DNA from: Microbacterium sp. Root180
GTDB taxonomy: Bacteria; Actinomycetota; Actinomycetes; Actinomycetales; Microbacteriaceae
Direction: 5' to 3'
DNA: 64,000 nucleotides
Assembly: GCF_001428485.1 (NCBI RefSeq)
Contig: NZ_LMHS01000003.1
Location: forward strand, 124,001-188,000
A model generated the notes under the pieces. That model saw only the letters and a program-made list of their open reading frames with translations, had not been told where the DNA came from and searched no databases. Of this stretch, positions 9,662-19,583 are shown piece after piece (the first letter of the stretch is position 1; each line of letters opens with the position of its first letter). The position numbers were made by a program, and so were the translations under genes.

Positions 9662-10720
9662 TCAGGCTGCGCGGGCGGGTCCCTGCGGTGCACTCGGCAG
9701 GGCGTTGATCGCGCGGATCAGGCGATAGAGCGAGCCGACGTGCACGGGATTCAGCCGCAGCACCAGCCTTGGCAGCGTCGCGCGCGCCTCGTCGTCCGCC
9801 TCGGCTCGCAGCGGGCCGGTGCGCTCGATGCCACCCGACTCCAGCAGGGAGGCGAACTGGTCGTTCAGCGCGTCGACCTCGGCGTCGGTGGGGGTCGCCT
9901 TGAGGCGCAGCACGAGCCGGTCGCCGATCCACCGCAGGGAGTCGTAATTGCGCCAGAAGCCGGTGACCGCAGCGGCGGCCTCGTCGACCGAGTCGGTCAG
10001 CAGCAACCGGTCGAAGTCGTCCGCCGAGATGAGTCCCGATCCGGCGAGCTGCTCGTGAACGAAACGCTCCAGCCCGCGCCAGAAGGTCCCGCCCGGCTTG
10101 TCCAGCAGCACGATGGGCGTCGGCTCGGCTTTGCCCGTCTGCTGCAGCGTGAGCAGTTCGAACAGCTCGTCGAGAGTGCCGAACCCGCCGGGCACGCAGA
10201 CGAACCCGTGCGACTCCTTCACGAGCATGAGCTTGCGCGTGAAGAAGTACTTCATCGCGACGTTGCGCGCGTTCTCTGCGATGACCGCGTTCGGGCGCTC
10301 CTCGAACGGCAGGCGGATGGAGACTCCGAGGGACCGCTCCGAGCCCGCCCCTTCGGCGGCGGCCTGCATGATGCCCGGGCCGGCGCCGGTGACCACCAGC
10401 CATCCGCTTCCGGCGAGCGCCTCGGCGACGCGCGCGGCGGCGAGATAGACGGGATCGTCCGGCCGCGTGCGCGCGGAGCCGAAGATCGTCACCTTCGGCA
10501 CGCCGGCATACGGTGCGAAGTGCCGGAAGGCGGCGCGCATCTCGGTGAGCGCGGCCGTGGTGATCTTCAGATCGAGCCTGCTCGCGCCGTCGAGGCCGAG
10601 GCCGACTCCGGTGGCGAGGATGCGGGCGATGAGGTCGGTGTTCTCGACGATTCCCGCATCCGCGATGACAGCGCGCAGGTCGTCGGTGACAGCTGCCGAG
10701 ACGATCGCATCGCGGGCCAT
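9662..10720 (-). CDS. LOG-family Rossmann-fold nucleotide-binding protein
   Basis: A 352-residue protein with the TIGR00730/LOG core: VTIFGSARTRPDDPVY, VVTGAGPGIMQAAAEGA, and the diagnostic PGGFGTLDELFE. Characterised relatives hydrolyse nucleoside monophosphates (cytokinin riboside 5'-monophosphate phosphoribohydrolase, or AMP/GMP nucleosidases). This one carries N- and C-terminal extensions beyond the ~190-residue LOG core. The C-terminal LRLNPVHVGSLYRLIRAINALP is not part of the core domain. The ATG at 10720 is preceded by GAGGCT six bases upstream. Confidence 0.85.
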   Translation of the reverse strand: MARDAIVSAAVTDDLRAVIADAGIVENTDLIARILATGVGLGLDGASRLDLKITTAALTEMRAAFRHFAPYAGVPKVTIFGSARTRPDDPVYLAAARVAEALAGSGWLVVTGAGPGIMQAAAEGAGSERSLGVSIRLPFEERPNAVIAENARNVAMKYFFTRKLMLVKESHGFVCVPGGFGTLDELFELLTLQQTGKAEPTPIVLLDKPGGTFWRGLERFVHEQLAGSGLISADDFDRLLLTDSVDEAAAAVTGFWRNYDSLRWIGDRLVLRLKATPTDAEVDALNDQFASLLESGGIERTGPLRAEADDEARATLPRLVLRLNPVHVGSLYRLIRAINALPSAPQGPARAA

Positions 10721-10765
10721 GCTCCCAGCCTCCCACGCGTTGCGCGGCGCGGGGCGATCCCTGGA

Positions 10766-12565
10766 TCAGCGGGCGGTGAGGCGTGCGACCGCGTCGGCGG
10801 CCGGGACGACCTCGCGGTCGCCCGTGCGGCGGTCCCACAGCTCGACCTGGCCGTCGGCGGCACCGCGTCCGACGATCAGGATCTGCGGAACGCCCACGAG
10901 CTCGGCGTCCCCGAACTTCACGCCGGGAGACACCTTGGGCCGGTCGTCGTAGAGGACGTCGCGACCGGATGCCTCGAGCTCGGCCGATATCCGCTCCGAG
11001 AGTTCGAACACCGCGGCATCCCTGCCCGTCGCGACGACGTGCACGTCGAACGGCGCCACCGAAGCGGGCCACACGAGCCCCCGCTCGTCGTTGTTCAACT
11101 CCGCGAGGATCGCGAGGATGCGCGTCACGCCGATGCCGTAGGAGCCCATCGTGACGGTGACGAGCTTGCCGTTCTCGTCGAGGACCTTGAGCCCGAGCGT
11201 CTCGGCGAAGAAGCGTCCGAGCTGGAAGACGTGGCCGATCTCCATGCCGCGCGCGAGCTCGACCGGGCCGGAGCCGTCGGGCGCGGGGTCGCCGGCGCGC
11301 ACATTGGCGACCTCGACGAACCCGTCTCCCGTGAAGTCGCGCCCGGCGACGAGGGTGTGCACGTGCTTCTGGTCGATGTTCGCGCCGGTCACCCATGCCG
11401 TGCCGTCGACCACGCGCGGGTCGAGGAGATAGCGGATGCCGGTGGCCGACTCCTCGCCGAGCACGGGGCCCGTCTCGGACCACGGACCGATGTAGCCCTT
11501 GACGAGCAGCGGGTGCTTCTCGAAGTCCTGCTCGGTCGCGGGCTCGACGGCGGCCGGGGCGAAGGCGACCTCGACGCGCTTGTCGTCGATGTCGCGGTCT
11601 CCGGGCACGCCGACGATCACGAGCTCACGGGTGCCGTCGAGGTGCGTGAGCGCCAGCACGACGTTCTTGAGCGTGTGGGCCGCGGTCCACTCGGTGAGGC
11701 CATCGGTGCCGGGACCCGCGATCCCGGGGGCCGGCGCGGCGAGGTGGGCGTTGGAGTGATCGACGAGCGTCTGAATGGTCGGCGTGTTCGGCGAATCGAA
11801 GATGACGGGCTCGCCGATTCCCTCGAACGCGATGGCATCGGGCACGGTCGTCGTGTACGCCTCGACGTTGGCGGCATACCCGTCGGCGGAGCGCACGAAC
11901 GTATCCTCGCCCACAGCGATCGGGTGCAGGAACTCCTCGGACCGGGCACCGCCCATGAGCCCGTTGTCGGCCGCGACGATCACGTACTCCAGACCGAGCC
12001 GCTGGAAGATGCGCTCGTACGCATCGCGCTGCGCCTGGTACGAGGCATCCTGCCCCTCGTCCGTGTAGTCGAACGAGTAGGCATCCTTCATCGTGAACTC
12101 GCGGCCGCGCAGGAGGCCCGCGCGGGGGCGTGCCTCATCGCGGTACTTGTCCTGGATCTGATAGATCGACAGGGGAAGGTCCTTGTACGACGAGTACAGG
12201 TCCTTCACGAGGAGGGTGAACATCTCCTCGTGCGTCGGCGCGAGCAGGTAGTCGGCGCCGCGGCGGTCCTGCAGACGGAAGATGCCATCGCCGTAGGACG
12301 TCCACCGGCCCGACTGCTCGTAGGGCTCGCGCGGGAGCAGCGCCGGGAAATGCACCTCGTAGGCTCCCGCGTTCGACATCTCGTCGCGGATGATGCCCTC
12401 GATCTTCGCCTTGACCCGAAGGCCCAGCGGCAGCCACGTGAAGATGCCCGGCGCAGCGCGGCGGATGTAACCGGCGCGCACGAGCAGACGGTGGCTCGTG
12501 ACCTCGGCATCGGCCGGGTCTTCGCGGAGCGTGCGGAGGAAGAAGTGCGACAGACGGGTGACCAC
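10766..12565 (-). CDS. proS: prolyl-tRNA synthetase
   Basis: Class II aminoacyl-tRNA synthetase charging tRNA-Pro. Motif 1 lies in the N-terminal region ([19 protein letters not shown]...[14 protein letters not shown]), motif 2 includes [26 protein letters not shown], and motif 3 includes [16 protein letters not shown]. An internal editing-like insertion (about residues 230-390, with [15 protein letters not shown]) marks the long bacterial type. GTG 12565 gives the usual MVTRLSHFF start; a TTG nine bases upstream is possible. TAGACT lies upstream. About 600 residues, full length. Confidence 0.95.
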   Translation of the reverse strand: MVTRLSHFFLRTLREDPADAEVTSHRLLVRAGYIRRAAPGIFTWLPLGLRVKAKIEGIIRDEMSNAGAYEVHFPALLPREPYEQSGRWTSYGDGIFRLQDRRGADYLLAPTHEEMFTLLVKDLYSSYKDLPLSIYQIQDKYRDEARPRAGLLRGREFTMKDAYSFDYTDEGQDASYQAQRDAYERIFQRLGLEYVIVAADNGLMGGARSEEFLHPIAVGEDTFVRSADGYAANVEAYTTTVPDAIAFEGIGEPVIFDSPNTPTIQTLVDHSNAHLAAPAPGIAGPGTDGLTEWTAAHTLKNVVLALTHLDGTRELVIVGVPGDRDIDDKRVEVAFAPAAVEPATEQDFEKHPLLVKGYIGPWSETGPVLGEESATGIRYLLDPRVVDGTAWVTGANIDQKHVHTLVAGRDFTGDGFVEVANVRAGDPAPDGSGPVELARGMEIGHVFQLGRFFAETLGLKVLDENGKLVTVTMGSYGIGVTRILAILAELNNDERGLVWPASVAPFDVHVVATGRDAAVFELSERISAELEASGRDVLYDDRPKVSPGVKFGDAELVGVPQILIVGRGAADGQVELWDRRTGDREVVPAADAVARLTAR

Positions 12566-12623
12566 GAGGGTCAAGTCTAGAGGGGTCGGGCGGAGCCGCC
12601 TCGGGCGAGCGGGTTCCTCGCGC

Positions 12624-13790
12624 TCAGGGATGCATCATCCCGAGCACCGCCGCCGCCAGCGGCGCGGCCTCTGCCGCATCGCGCGAGAAGTCGGGCGTCA
12701 GCGTGAGGATGTTGACCCCGTCCGTCACGACGACGACCGACTCCGATCCCTCGTACCGGTTCAGTCCCGGAACGATGACCGCGCCCTGAGCGCCGTCGAC
12801 GGACACGGCACGGGCGTCCGCCGCGTCGAGCGCCGTCTGGAACGTGATGGCACCGCCCGGGACGACGCCGATCCGGACCACCTCACCGGAGATCGCGTCG
12901 CCACTGCCGGACGTAAAGTGCAGGTCGCACCAGTTCGTCGCCTCGGCGAAGAGCGCGATTCCCTCCATCTGCTCCGTGGGCTCCCCGCGGCTGCTCTGGG
13001 CGAGCAGTGCCACCCGCTCGAACCCGTAGACGGCCGGATCGATCGACGCGGCGAGCCCCTGGCAGTCGGCCAGCCGCCACCACTGCGGGGTGCGCGTTGC
13101 CGGGCTTGCCGCGGGGTGCTCCGCGAGGCGTTCCGAGGCAGCCGTGAAGAGCCCCTCCACTGCTGCCTCCGTCACGGCGACCTCGGATCCGAACGAGCGC
13201 ACCACGAGCCACGTGCCGTCGACGGATCCGGCCTCCGTGCACTCCATGCCGCCCTCCACCCCGACGCATCCCGTGGGGGTGCCCTCGCGGAGATCGTTCC
13301 CGACCACCGAATCCGGGTACGCGTGGAGGTGCGTGATCGCCGCGAGATAGACGCCGTCGGACACCCACACGCAGTCGATCCCGCCCAGTACGTCGTCGGC
13401 GCCCGTCCTCCAGCGATAGTCCGAGAGCATCATGTCGATGCCCGACACCGCCTCGACCGCCGCTTCGTCGAGGGCGTTCTCGCACTCCCCGCCGAACGGG
13501 AGCACGCCTTGCGCGGGTGGAGCCGGCGGAGTCGGCTCGGGTGTCGGCGACAGCGTGGGGGTCGGCCGAGGCGTCTCGCTCGGCGTGGCGAGGGTGCCCC
13601 GGTCGATGCCGAGCCCGACAAGCGAGGCGGTCGCGACCGCTGCGCCACCTATCCCCGCGACCAGGACGAACGCGACGGACGCAGCGATGATCTGCATGCG
13701 CCGCTGGCCGGCGGGGTGGAGCCGCTGGGCACCGGCGCGGAGCGCGTCCCGCATGTCGGAGAGCTCGCGTGGGGTGAGTTCGGCGTTCAT
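12624..13790 (-). CDS. membrane-anchored sensor, probable anti-sigma partner
   Basis: A 388-residue protein with a short cytoplasmic N-terminus ([18 protein letters not shown]...), one transmembrane helix at about 35-60, a Thr/Pro-rich linker (about 70-90) and a large extracytoplasmic domain with several cysteines. It is coupled to the ECF sigma gene by an ATGA overlap, and AAGGAG seven bases before ATG 13790 fixes the start. Co-transcription with an ECF sigma suggests it senses an envelope signal and controls that factor. No anti-sigma zinc motif is visible, so the anti-sigma role is inference from context. The C-terminal domain is not recognised. Confidence 0.7.
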   Translation of the reverse strand: MNAELTPRELSDMRDALRAGAQRLHPAGQRRMQIIAASVAFVLVAGIGGAAVATASLVGLGIDRGTLATPSETPRPTPTLSPTPEPTPPAPPAQGVLPFGGECENALDEAAVEAVSGIDMMLSDYRWRTGADDVLGGIDCVWVSDGVYLAAITHLHAYPDSVVGNDLREGTPTGCVGVEGGMECTEAGSVDGTWLVVRSFGSEVAVTEAAVEGLFTAASERLAEHPAASPATRTPQWWRLADCQGLAASIDPAVYGFERVALLAQSSRGEPTEQMEGIALFAEATNWCDLHFTSGSGDAISGEVVRIGVVPGGAITFQTALDAADARAVSVDGAQGAVIVPGLNRYEGSESVVVVTDGVNILTLTPDFSRDAAEAAPLAAAVLGMMHP

Positions 13791-14323
13791 GCCCATGCTC
13801 CTTCCATCGCGGCCAGCTCGTGTCGCAGTTTGGCCTTCGCCCGGGCCTGGCGGGACTTCACGGTTCCGATCGGGATCCCGAGCGTCTCGGCCGCGACACG
13901 GTCCGGATACCCCTCGAGCACGGTGAGCACCAGGACGCTCTGCTCGCGCGCGGGAAGGCGCTTCAGAGCGGCCAGCACTCCCGACTCGTCGGGCGCGGCG
14001 GGTGCGGGCTGATCGCGCACGGCCGGCGTCCGGGCGAGCAGCGCGCGATATCGGCGACTCGACCGCTCGAGATTCCGCGCGGAGTGCGAGACCGTGTTGA
14101 GCAGCCACGGCAGCGGCGAGCCGTCGACGAGGCGCACGGCCTCCCGCTTGCGCCAGAGCTCGAAGAAGGCGATCGAGACGGCATCCTTGGCGTCCTCCCG
14201 CGTGGTGAGCAGCCGGCCCGCCTGGCGGAACAGACGCGCCTGATGCAGGTCGAACAGCTCGGTGAGGGCGGACTCCTGGCCCTCGCACAGCCGCGCCCAC
14301 ACCGCCGCGTCTCCTTCGCTCAT
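13787..14323 (-). CDS. ECF-family RNA polymerase sigma factor
   Basis: A 178-residue sigma factor with region 2 (ALTELFDLHQARLFRQAGRLLTTREDAKDAVSIAFFELWRKRE) and region 4 (ALKRLPAREQSVLVLTVLEGYPDRVAAETLGIPIGTVKSRQARAKAKLRHEL), joined by a short linker as usual for ECF factors. It directs RNA polymerase to a small regulon. Its stop overlaps the start of the membrane sensor gene by four bases. The ATG at 14323 lies seven bases after GACACT on the minus strand, compatible with a leaderless transcript, in a divergent promoter region shared with pcp. Confidence 0.9.
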   Translation of the reverse strand: MSEGDAAVWARLCEGQESALTELFDLHQARLFRQAGRLLTTREDAKDAVSIAFFELWRKREAVRLVDGSPLPWLLNTVSHSARNLERSSRRYRALLARTPAVRDQPAPAAPDESGVLAALKRLPAREQSVLVLTVLEGYPDRVAAETLGIPIGTVKSRQARAKAKLRHELAAMEGAWA

Positions 14324-14394
14324 ACCCTGTAGTGTCCGCGCTCGGGCGAATGGTTCCCAGAGGGAGGCCATTCGCGCCCAAAAAGTGCGCGCCG

Positions 14395-14400
14395 TACGCT
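14395..14400 (+). promoter_or_regulatory. -10 box of pcp, leaderless type
   Basis: TACGCT, seven bases before the GTG at 14408. Confidence 0.55.
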
Positions 14401-14407
14401 GGATCGT

Positions 14408-15043
14408 GTGACCACCGTGCTCCTCACCGGCTTCGAGCCCTTCGGCGGCGACGCCGGCAACCCCTCGGGCGAAGCCGTGCATCTGGTCGCCGCCCACTGG
14501 GCGGGACCCGAGGTGCTGGTGACCGCGGTGCTGCCGGTCACGTTCGCCGGTGCGACGTCCCGGCTGCGCGAGCTCATGGCCGAGCACCGGCCGGACGTCG
14601 TGATCGCCGCCGGTCTCGCCGGCGGCAGGACCCGGGTCGGCGTCGAGCGCGTCGCCGTCAACCTCGTCGATGCGCGCATACCCGACAACGACGGCGCACA
14701 GCCCATCGACGAGCCGAGCGTCGCAGGCGCACCGGCGGCTCGCTTCGCGACTCTGCCGGTGAAGGCGATCCTCCGTGCGCTCGAGGACGCGGGCATCCCC
14801 GCCGAGGTGTCCTACTCGGCCGGCACCTTCGTGTGCAACCACGTGTTCTTCACCGCGCTGGACGCCGCCCCGCCGGGCACGCGCGCCGGATTCGTCCACG
14901 TCCCCTGGTCCGCCGAGCACGCGCCGGATCCGGATGCCGCCACCCTGCCGCTGCGCGAGATCGGCCGGGCACTCGAGATCGCGGTGCGCACAGCCCTGAC
15001 GACAGCGGCCGATACCTCGGTTCCCGGCGGCGCTCTCCACTGA
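14408..15043 (+). CDS. pcp: pyroglutamyl-peptidase I
   Basis: Cytosolic cysteine peptidase (family C15) that removes N-terminal pyroglutamate from peptides. The 211-residue length is normal. Catalytic residues are in place: Glu80 in GVERVAVNL, Cys143 in SAGTFVCNH and His164 in GFVHVP. The N-terminal LLTGFEPFGG is a family hallmark. The start GTG is seven bases after TACGCT. The 162 bases that follow, up to the GntR start, contain no convincing gene. Confidence 0.95.
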   Translation: MTTVLLTGFEPFGGDAGNPSGEAVHLVAAHWAGPEVLVTAVLPVTFAGATSRLRELMAEHRPDVVIAAGLAGGRTRVGVERVAVNLVDARIPDNDGAQPIDEPSVAGAPAARFATLPVKAILRALEDAGIPAEVSYSAGTFVCNHVFFTALDAAPPGTRAGFVHVPWSAEHAPDPDAATLPLREIGRALEIAVRTALTTAADTSVPGGALH

Positions 15044-15188
15044 CCTCGACGAGCACAGCGTCGGCGACTTCGCCCGCGCCGTACGGCGGGCGGCGGCACG
15101 CGCCGGGAATCGGGACGGACTGCCGACGGTGTGCTCGGCCGTCGCGGACTGAGTGCCGGCGCCCGCGCGCTCGCCAGCGCGCTCCGCG

Positions 15189-15202
15189 TGCAATATATTG
15201 CA
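15189..15202. promoter_or_regulatory. perfect palindrome, probable GntR operator
   Basis: TGCAATATATTGCA is a perfect 14-bp palindrome ending three bases before the GntR start codon. It is A/T-rich in a GC-rich setting and overlaps the expected core promoter, as in autorepressed GntR genes. Confidence 0.7.
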
Positions 15203-15205
15203 TAT

Positions 15206-15892
15206 ATGCCCATTCCTTCCGAGACGCTCGCCCCCCGCGCCCTGCTGCGCGACGAGGTCCTCGCCCGCCTGCGCGACGCCATCGTCGACGGCACCCTCGC
15301 ACCCGATGAACAGCTACGCGACACCGAAATCGCGAACTGGCTCGGTGTGAGCCGCACGCCGGTCCGTGAAGCGATGCTCGAACTCGGCCGTGCGGGTCTC
15401 GTCCGCGCGTTGCCGGGCCGTTCGACCGTCGTCGCGCCGCTGGAGGCGCGGGCGATCCTCGACGCTCGCGACGTCGTCGCGGCGATGCATCGCATCGCGG
15501 TCGCCGCCGCGGTCCCCCGCATGACGCCGGCGGATCTCGACCGCATGCGCGCCGCGAACGCCCGATTCGCCCAGGCGCAGCGAGACGGCGACACGGATGC
15601 CGCGCTCGCCGCCGACGAGGAGTTCCACGCCGTCGCGGTCGAGGTGTGCGGCAACTCCGCCGTTCGGGCCGTCATCGGCCAGTACGAGCCCGTTCTGCAC
15701 CGGGCCGAGCGACTGCGATTCGCGTCCACGGAGGGCCGGGACTCCGCCTCGCGGCACGAACGGCTGATCGAGCTCTGCGCCGCCGGCGACGCAGAGGGCG
15801 CAGCATCCGTCGCCGAACAGACCTGGCGGAGCCTCACCGTGCCGTCGCCCACCCACCCGTCCCCCGACGCCCGGCCCGAGGAGACCTCGTGA
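15206..15892 (+). CDS. GntR-family regulator (FCD type), probable AcdR-like
   Basis: A 228-residue regulator with an N-terminal winged helix ([47 protein letters not shown]) and a C-terminal FCD ligand-binding domain ([20 protein letters not shown] ... [14 protein letters not shown] ... [17 protein letters not shown]). The ATG at 15206 directly follows the palindrome at 15189-15202. Its stop overlaps the ACC deaminase start (GTGA), so the two genes are translated together. It probably represses or activates this operon in response to ACC or a related amino acid; the ligand is inferred from linkage only. Confidence 0.88.
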   Translation: MPIPSETLAPRALLRDEVLARLRDAIVDGTLAPDEQLRDTEIANWLGVSRTPVREAMLELGRAGLVRALPGRSTVVAPLEARAILDARDVVAAMHRIAVAAAVPRMTPADLDRMRAANARFAQAQRDGDTDAALAADEEFHAVAVEVCGNSAVRAVIGQYEPVLHRAERLRFASTEGRDSASRHERLIELCAAGDAEGAASVAEQTWRSLTVPSPTHPSPDARPEETS

Positions 15893-16908
15893 AGCTCGAT
15901 CAGTTCCCCCGCTACCCGCTCACCTTCGGCCCGAGCCCGCTGCAGCACCTCAAGCGGCTCACGCAGCACCTCAGCGGTGCGCAGGTGTGGGCGAAGCGCG
16001 AGGACGTGTCGAGCGGCCTCGCGTACGGCGGCAACAAGGTGCGCAAGCTGGAGTACATCGTCCCCGACGTGCTCGCCTCCGGCGCCGACACGCTCGTCTC
16101 GATCGGCGGCTACCAGTCCAACCACACCCGGCAGGTCGCCGCCGTCGCCGCGCACCTGGGCCTCAAGGCCCGTCTCGTGCAGGAGAAGTGGGTGCCGTGG
16201 GACGACCCGGTGAATGACAAAGTCGGCAACATCCTGCTCTCGCGCATGATGGGTGCCGACTCCCGGCTCGACGACGCCGGATTCGACATCGGCATCCGCG
16301 ACTCGTGGAAGGACGCGCTGGCCGAGGTCGAGGCATCCGGCGGCACGCCCTATCCGATCCCCGCGGGCGCGTCGGAGCATCCGCTCGGCGGACTCGGCTT
16401 CGCGAACTGGGCCTTCGAGGTCGCCGAGCAGGAGAAGCAGCAAGGCGTGTTCTTCGACACCATCGTCGTGTGCACCGTGACCGGCTCGACACACGCCGGC
16501 ATGATCGCCGGCTTCGCGGCACTCGAGGACCTGACGGGCGTGAAGCGCCGCGTCATCGGCATCGATGCCTCGGCGACTCTCGAGAAGACGCGCGATCAGG
16601 TCGCACGGATCGCACGGAACACCGCGGCGCTGATCGAGCTGGGCCGTGACCTGCGCGACGACGAGATCCAGGTGCTCGAGGGCTGGGCCGGCGAGCTCTA
16701 CGGCCTCCCGGTGGAGTCGACGATGGACGCGATGGCCCTCGGCGCCCAGCTCGAGGCGATGATCACCGACCCCGTCTACGAGGGCAAGTCGCTCGCCGGA
16801 CTGATCGACCTCGTGAAGACCGGCGACATCCCCAAGGACTCGACGGTGCTCTACGCGCACCTCGGCGGGCAGCCGGCCATCAATGCCTACCACTCGCTCT
16901 GGAGCTGA
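15889..16908 (+). CDS. acdS: 1-aminocyclopropane-1-carboxylate deaminase
   Basis: PLP enzyme that cleaves ACC, the plant ethylene precursor, to ammonia and 2-oxobutyrate. The 339-residue product matches the AcdS family from [17 protein letters not shown] onward. PLP lysine is Lys50 (GGNKVRK); Ser77 lies in QSNHT; Tyr297 and Glu298 are in DPVYEGK; Leu325 is in YAHLGG. The Glu and Leu at the last two positions are those reported to separate true ACC deaminases from D-cysteine desulfhydrases. The GTG start overlaps the regulator stop by four bases. This is a trait of plant-associated bacteria. Confidence 0.9.
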   Translation: MKLDQFPRYPLTFGPSPLQHLKRLTQHLSGAQVWAKREDVSSGLAYGGNKVRKLEYIVPDVLASGADTLVSIGGYQSNHTRQVAAVAAHLGLKARLVQEKWVPWDDPVNDKVGNILLSRMMGADSRLDDAGFDIGIRDSWKDALAEVEASGGTPYPIPAGASEHPLGGLGFANWAFEVAEQEKQQGVFFDTIVVCTVTGSTHAGMIAGFAALEDLTGVKRRVIGIDASATLEKTRDQVARIARNTAALIELGRDLRDDEIQVLEGWAGELYGLPVESTMDAMALGAQLEAMITDPVYEGKSLAGLIDLVKTGDIPKDSTVLYAHLGGQPAINAYHSLWS

Positions 16909-16938
16909 GCGGGGGTCGCCTCGACCCGATCCGTGCGG

Positions 16939-18090
16939 TCAGCTGGTGACGACCTGCGCGGTGCCGACGGGAGCGGCGGGACCCATCTCGGCGGCGATGC
17001 GGTTCGCCTCCTCGATGAGGGTGGCGACGATCTCCGACTCGGGGACCGTCTTGATGACCTGGCCCTTGACGAAGATCTGTCCCTTGCCATTGCCCGAGGC
17101 CACACCGAGGTCGGCCTCGCGCGCCTCGCCGGGTCCGTTGACGACGCAGCCCATGACGGCCACGCGCAGGGGCACGGTCATGTCCTTGAGGCCCTCGGTC
17201 ACGTCGTCGGCGAGTGTGTAGACGTCGACCTGGGCGCGGCCGCACGACGGGCACGAAACGATCTCGAGCTTGCGCTCGCGGAGGTTCAGCGACTGCAGGA
17301 TCTGGTGGCCGACCTTGACCTCTTCCGCCGGCGGCGCCGACAGCGAGACGCGGATCGTGTCGCCGATGCCCTCGCCGAGCAGGATGCCGAAGGCCGTCGC
17401 GCTCTTGATCGTGCCCTGGAACGCGGGGCCGGCCTCGGTCACGCCGAGGTGCAGCGGCCAGTCCCCCATCGCCGCGAGCAGGCGATACGCCTGCACCATG
17501 ATGACCGGGTCGTTGTGCTTGACCGAGATCTTGAAGTCGTGGAAGTCGTGCTCCTCGAACAGGCTCGCCTCCCAGCGAGCGCTCTCCGCGAGCGCCTCGG
17601 GCGTCGCCTTGCCGTACTTCTCGAGCAGGCGCGGGTCGAGCGAGCCCGCGTTCACGCCGATCCGCAGGCTGACCCCGGCAGCAGAAGCGGCCTGTGCGAT
17701 CGCACCCACCTGATCGTCGAACTTGCGGATGTTCCCCGGGTTCACGCGCACCGCCGCGCAGCCGGCATCGATCGCCTGGAAGACGTACTTCGGCTGGAAG
17801 TGGATGTCGGCGATGACCGGGATCTGGCTCTTCTTCGCGATGATGTGCAGCACATCGGCGTCGTCCTGCGAGGGGACGGCGACGCGCACGATTTCGCATC
17901 CGGATGCCGTCAACTCGGCGATCTGCTGCAGCGTGGCGTTGATGTTCGTGGTCGGCGTCGTCGTCATCGACTGCACGCTGACCGGTGCGTCGCCGCCCAC
18001 GAGCACCTTGCCGACCTTGATCTGGCGGCTCTTGCGGCGGGGGGCGAGCGTGACGGGGACCTTGGGCATCCCGAGATTGACGGCTGGCAC
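16939..18090 (-). CDS. ispG: 4-hydroxy-3-methylbut-2-enyl diphosphate synthase
   Basis: IspG (GcpE) is the 4Fe-4S enzyme converting MEcPP to HMBPP in the MEP isoprenoid pathway. The 383-residue product has an N-terminal TIM-barrel ([49 protein letters not shown]) and the C-terminal cluster domain with CPSCGR and [10 protein letters not shown], giving the three cluster cysteines and the conserved Glu. The GTG at 18090 follows a TAGGCT box by six bases on the minus strand. Dxr and Rip1, its usual neighbours, are on the same strand further away. Confidence 0.96.
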   Translation of the reverse strand: MPAVNLGMPKVPVTLAPRRKSRQIKVGKVLVGGDAPVSVQSMTTTPTTNINATLQQIAELTASGCEIVRVAVPSQDDADVLHIIAKKSQIPVIADIHFQPKYVFQAIDAGCAAVRVNPGNIRKFDDQVGAIAQAASAAGVSLRIGVNAGSLDPRLLEKYGKATPEALAESARWEASLFEEHDFHDFKISVKHNDPVIMVQAYRLLAAMGDWPLHLGVTEAGPAFQGTIKSATAFGILLGEGIGDTIRVSLSAPPAEEVKVGHQILQSLNLRERKLEIVSCPSCGRAQVDVYTLADDVTEGLKDMTVPLRVAVMGCVVNGPGEAREADLGVASGNGKGQIFVKGQVIKTVPESEIVATLIEEANRIAAEMGPAAPVGTAQVVTS

Positions 18091-18096
18091 GATCCC

Positions 18097-18102
18097 AGCC
18101 TA
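18097..18102 (-). promoter_or_regulatory. -10 box of ispG, leaderless type
   Basis: TAGGCT on the minus strand, six bases before the GTG at 18090. Confidence 0.6.
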
Positions 18103-18250
18103 CGCGCAGCGAGTGAGGCCCGGCCGCTTGCGGACGGGGCCGAGCGAGCAAGCGTCGAGCGCCGTAGGCGCGAGCCCACGCGCAGCGAGTGAGGCCCGGC
18201 CGCTTGCGGACGGGGCCGAGCGAGCAAGCGTCGAGCGCCGAAGGCGCGAG
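18102..18250. repeat. 76-bp direct tandem repeat, two copies
   Basis: Copies start at 18102 and 18178 and differ at very few positions. Each includes GCAGCGAGTGAGGCCCGG, an internal CCGC-TT-GCGG hairpin, and GCTTGC/GCAAGC arms. It fills the gap between divergent ispG and the LtrA-type gene. No gene is read across it. Confidence 0.85.
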
Positions 18251-18289
18251 GGACGTGGCCGAGCGTCGACGATGCGGATGCCGCGCCGG

Positions 18290-18295
18290 TATCGT
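18290..18295 (+). promoter_or_regulatory. -10 box of the LtrA-type gene, leaderless type
   Basis: TATCGT, six bases before the ATG at 18302. Confidence 0.5.
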
Positions 18296-18301
18296 GCCCG
18301 C

Positions 18302-19558
18302 ATGAGCGAAACGACCGCGACCGCCCGCAGCCATCGCGTCGCCAGGATGACGGGCCGTGACCCGCTCGAGCGGCACAGGGCGGCCACTCCCCTCGAGCTG
18401 CTGTTCGATTTGACGTTCGTCGTCGCTTTCAGCCAGATCTCGACCGAGGCCGCGCACTTCCTCGAAATCGGCGAGGTGAGCACGGCGCTGCTCGGTTTCG
18501 CCTTCGCCGGCTTCGCGGTCACGTGGGCGTGGATCAACTACTCCTGGCTCGCCTCGGCCTACGACAACGACGACGTCTTCTTCCGCATCGCGACGCTGAT
18601 CGAGATGGTGGGCGTCCTGATCCTGGCGCTGGGCGTTCCGCCGTTGTTCGAGTCGATCCACGAGGGCGAGTACGTCGACAACGGAGTGATCGTCGCGGGC
18701 TACGTCATCATGCGCATCGCCGCGATCGCCCTCTGGCTGCGCGCTGCCGCGCACGACCCCGCACACCGCAAGACGTGTCTCGCGTACGTCGTGAACATCT
18801 CGATCGCCCAGCTCGGCTGGATCGCGCTGATCTTCGTCAACCTCCCCCTCCAGACGACGCTGATCTGCGCGACGATTCTGGCGTTGTTCGAGCTCGCCGG
18901 GCCCCCGTTCGCCGAGTTGAAGTTCGGCCGGACGCCGTGGCATCCGCACCACATCGCCGAGCGCTACGGGCTGCTGGTGATCATCACCCTCGGCGAGGTC
19001 ATCCTCGGCACGATCCTCGCGATCTCCGCCGTCCTCACCGCGCAGGGCTGGACGTTCGAGACCGCCCTGGTCGCCTTCGGCGGCACGAGCCTCGCCTTCG
19101 GCCTGTGGTGGGTGTACTTCATGATGCCGTCGGGCATGTTGCTGGCGCGGCATCCGGAGCGCGGATTCGTGTGGGGGTACGGACACATCATCCTGTTCGC
19201 ATCCCTCGTCGGAGTCGGGGCGGGCCTGCACGTCGCGGCGCAGGTGATCACGCACGAAGCGCACGTGGATGCCACGTTCGCCCTGCTCTGCGTCGCCCTC
19301 CCGGTGCTCGTCTTCGAGATCATGCTCTTCACGCTGTACACGCTGCTGCTGCGCCAGTTCGACCGCTTCCACATCTGGCTGTTCGTCGGCGCCGTCGTGA
19401 TGCTCGCACTCAGTGTGGTCGCGGTGAATGCCGGGGCGTCCATCGGCACCGCGCTGCTCATCGTCGGCGCCTCGCCCGTCGTGATCATCGTCGGCTACGA
19501 GACGGTCGGATGGCGGCACCAGGCAGCGGCGCTCGAGAAGGACGCCGCCCGAGCCTGA
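18302..19558 (+). CDS. low temperature requirement protein A (LtrA) family membrane protein
   Basis: A 418-residue polytopic membrane protein with roughly ten to twelve hydrophobic segments. The N-terminal ATPLELLFDLTFVVAFSQIS is the LtrA-family signature, followed later by RTPWHPHHIAERYGLLVIITLGEVILG, another conserved segment. LtrA was named from a Listeria cold-sensitive mutant; the biochemical role is unknown. ATG 18302 is chosen because TATCGT lies six bases upstream and earlier in-frame sequence belongs to the tandem repeat. The gene ends 25 bases before the tryptophan leader peptide. Confidence 0.87.
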   Translation: MSETTATARSHRVARMTGRDPLERHRAATPLELLFDLTFVVAFSQISTEAAHFLEIGEVSTALLGFAFAGFAVTWAWINYSWLASAYDNDDVFFRIATLIEMVGVLILALGVPPLFESIHEGEYVDNGVIVAGYVIMRIAAIALWLRAAAHDPAHRKTCLAYVVNISIAQLGWIALIFVNLPLQTTLICATILALFELAGPPFAELKFGRTPWHPHHIAERYGLLVIITLGEVILGTILAISAVLTAQGWTFETALVAFGGTSLAFGLWWVYFMMPSGMLLARHPERGFVWGYGHIILFASLVGVGAGLHVAAQVITHEAHVDATFALLCVALPVLVFEIMLFTLYTLLLRQFDRFHIWLFVGAVVMLALSVVAVNAGASIGTALLIVGASPVVIIVGYETVGWRHQAAALEKDAARA

Positions 19559-19571
19559 CCGGTGCCTGTGG

Positions 19572-19577
19572 TAGGTT
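19572..19577 (+). promoter_or_regulatory. -10 box of the trp leader, leaderless type
   Basis: TAGGTT, six bases before the leader peptide ATG at 19584. Confidence 0.6.
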
Positions 19578-19583
19578 CGCCCC

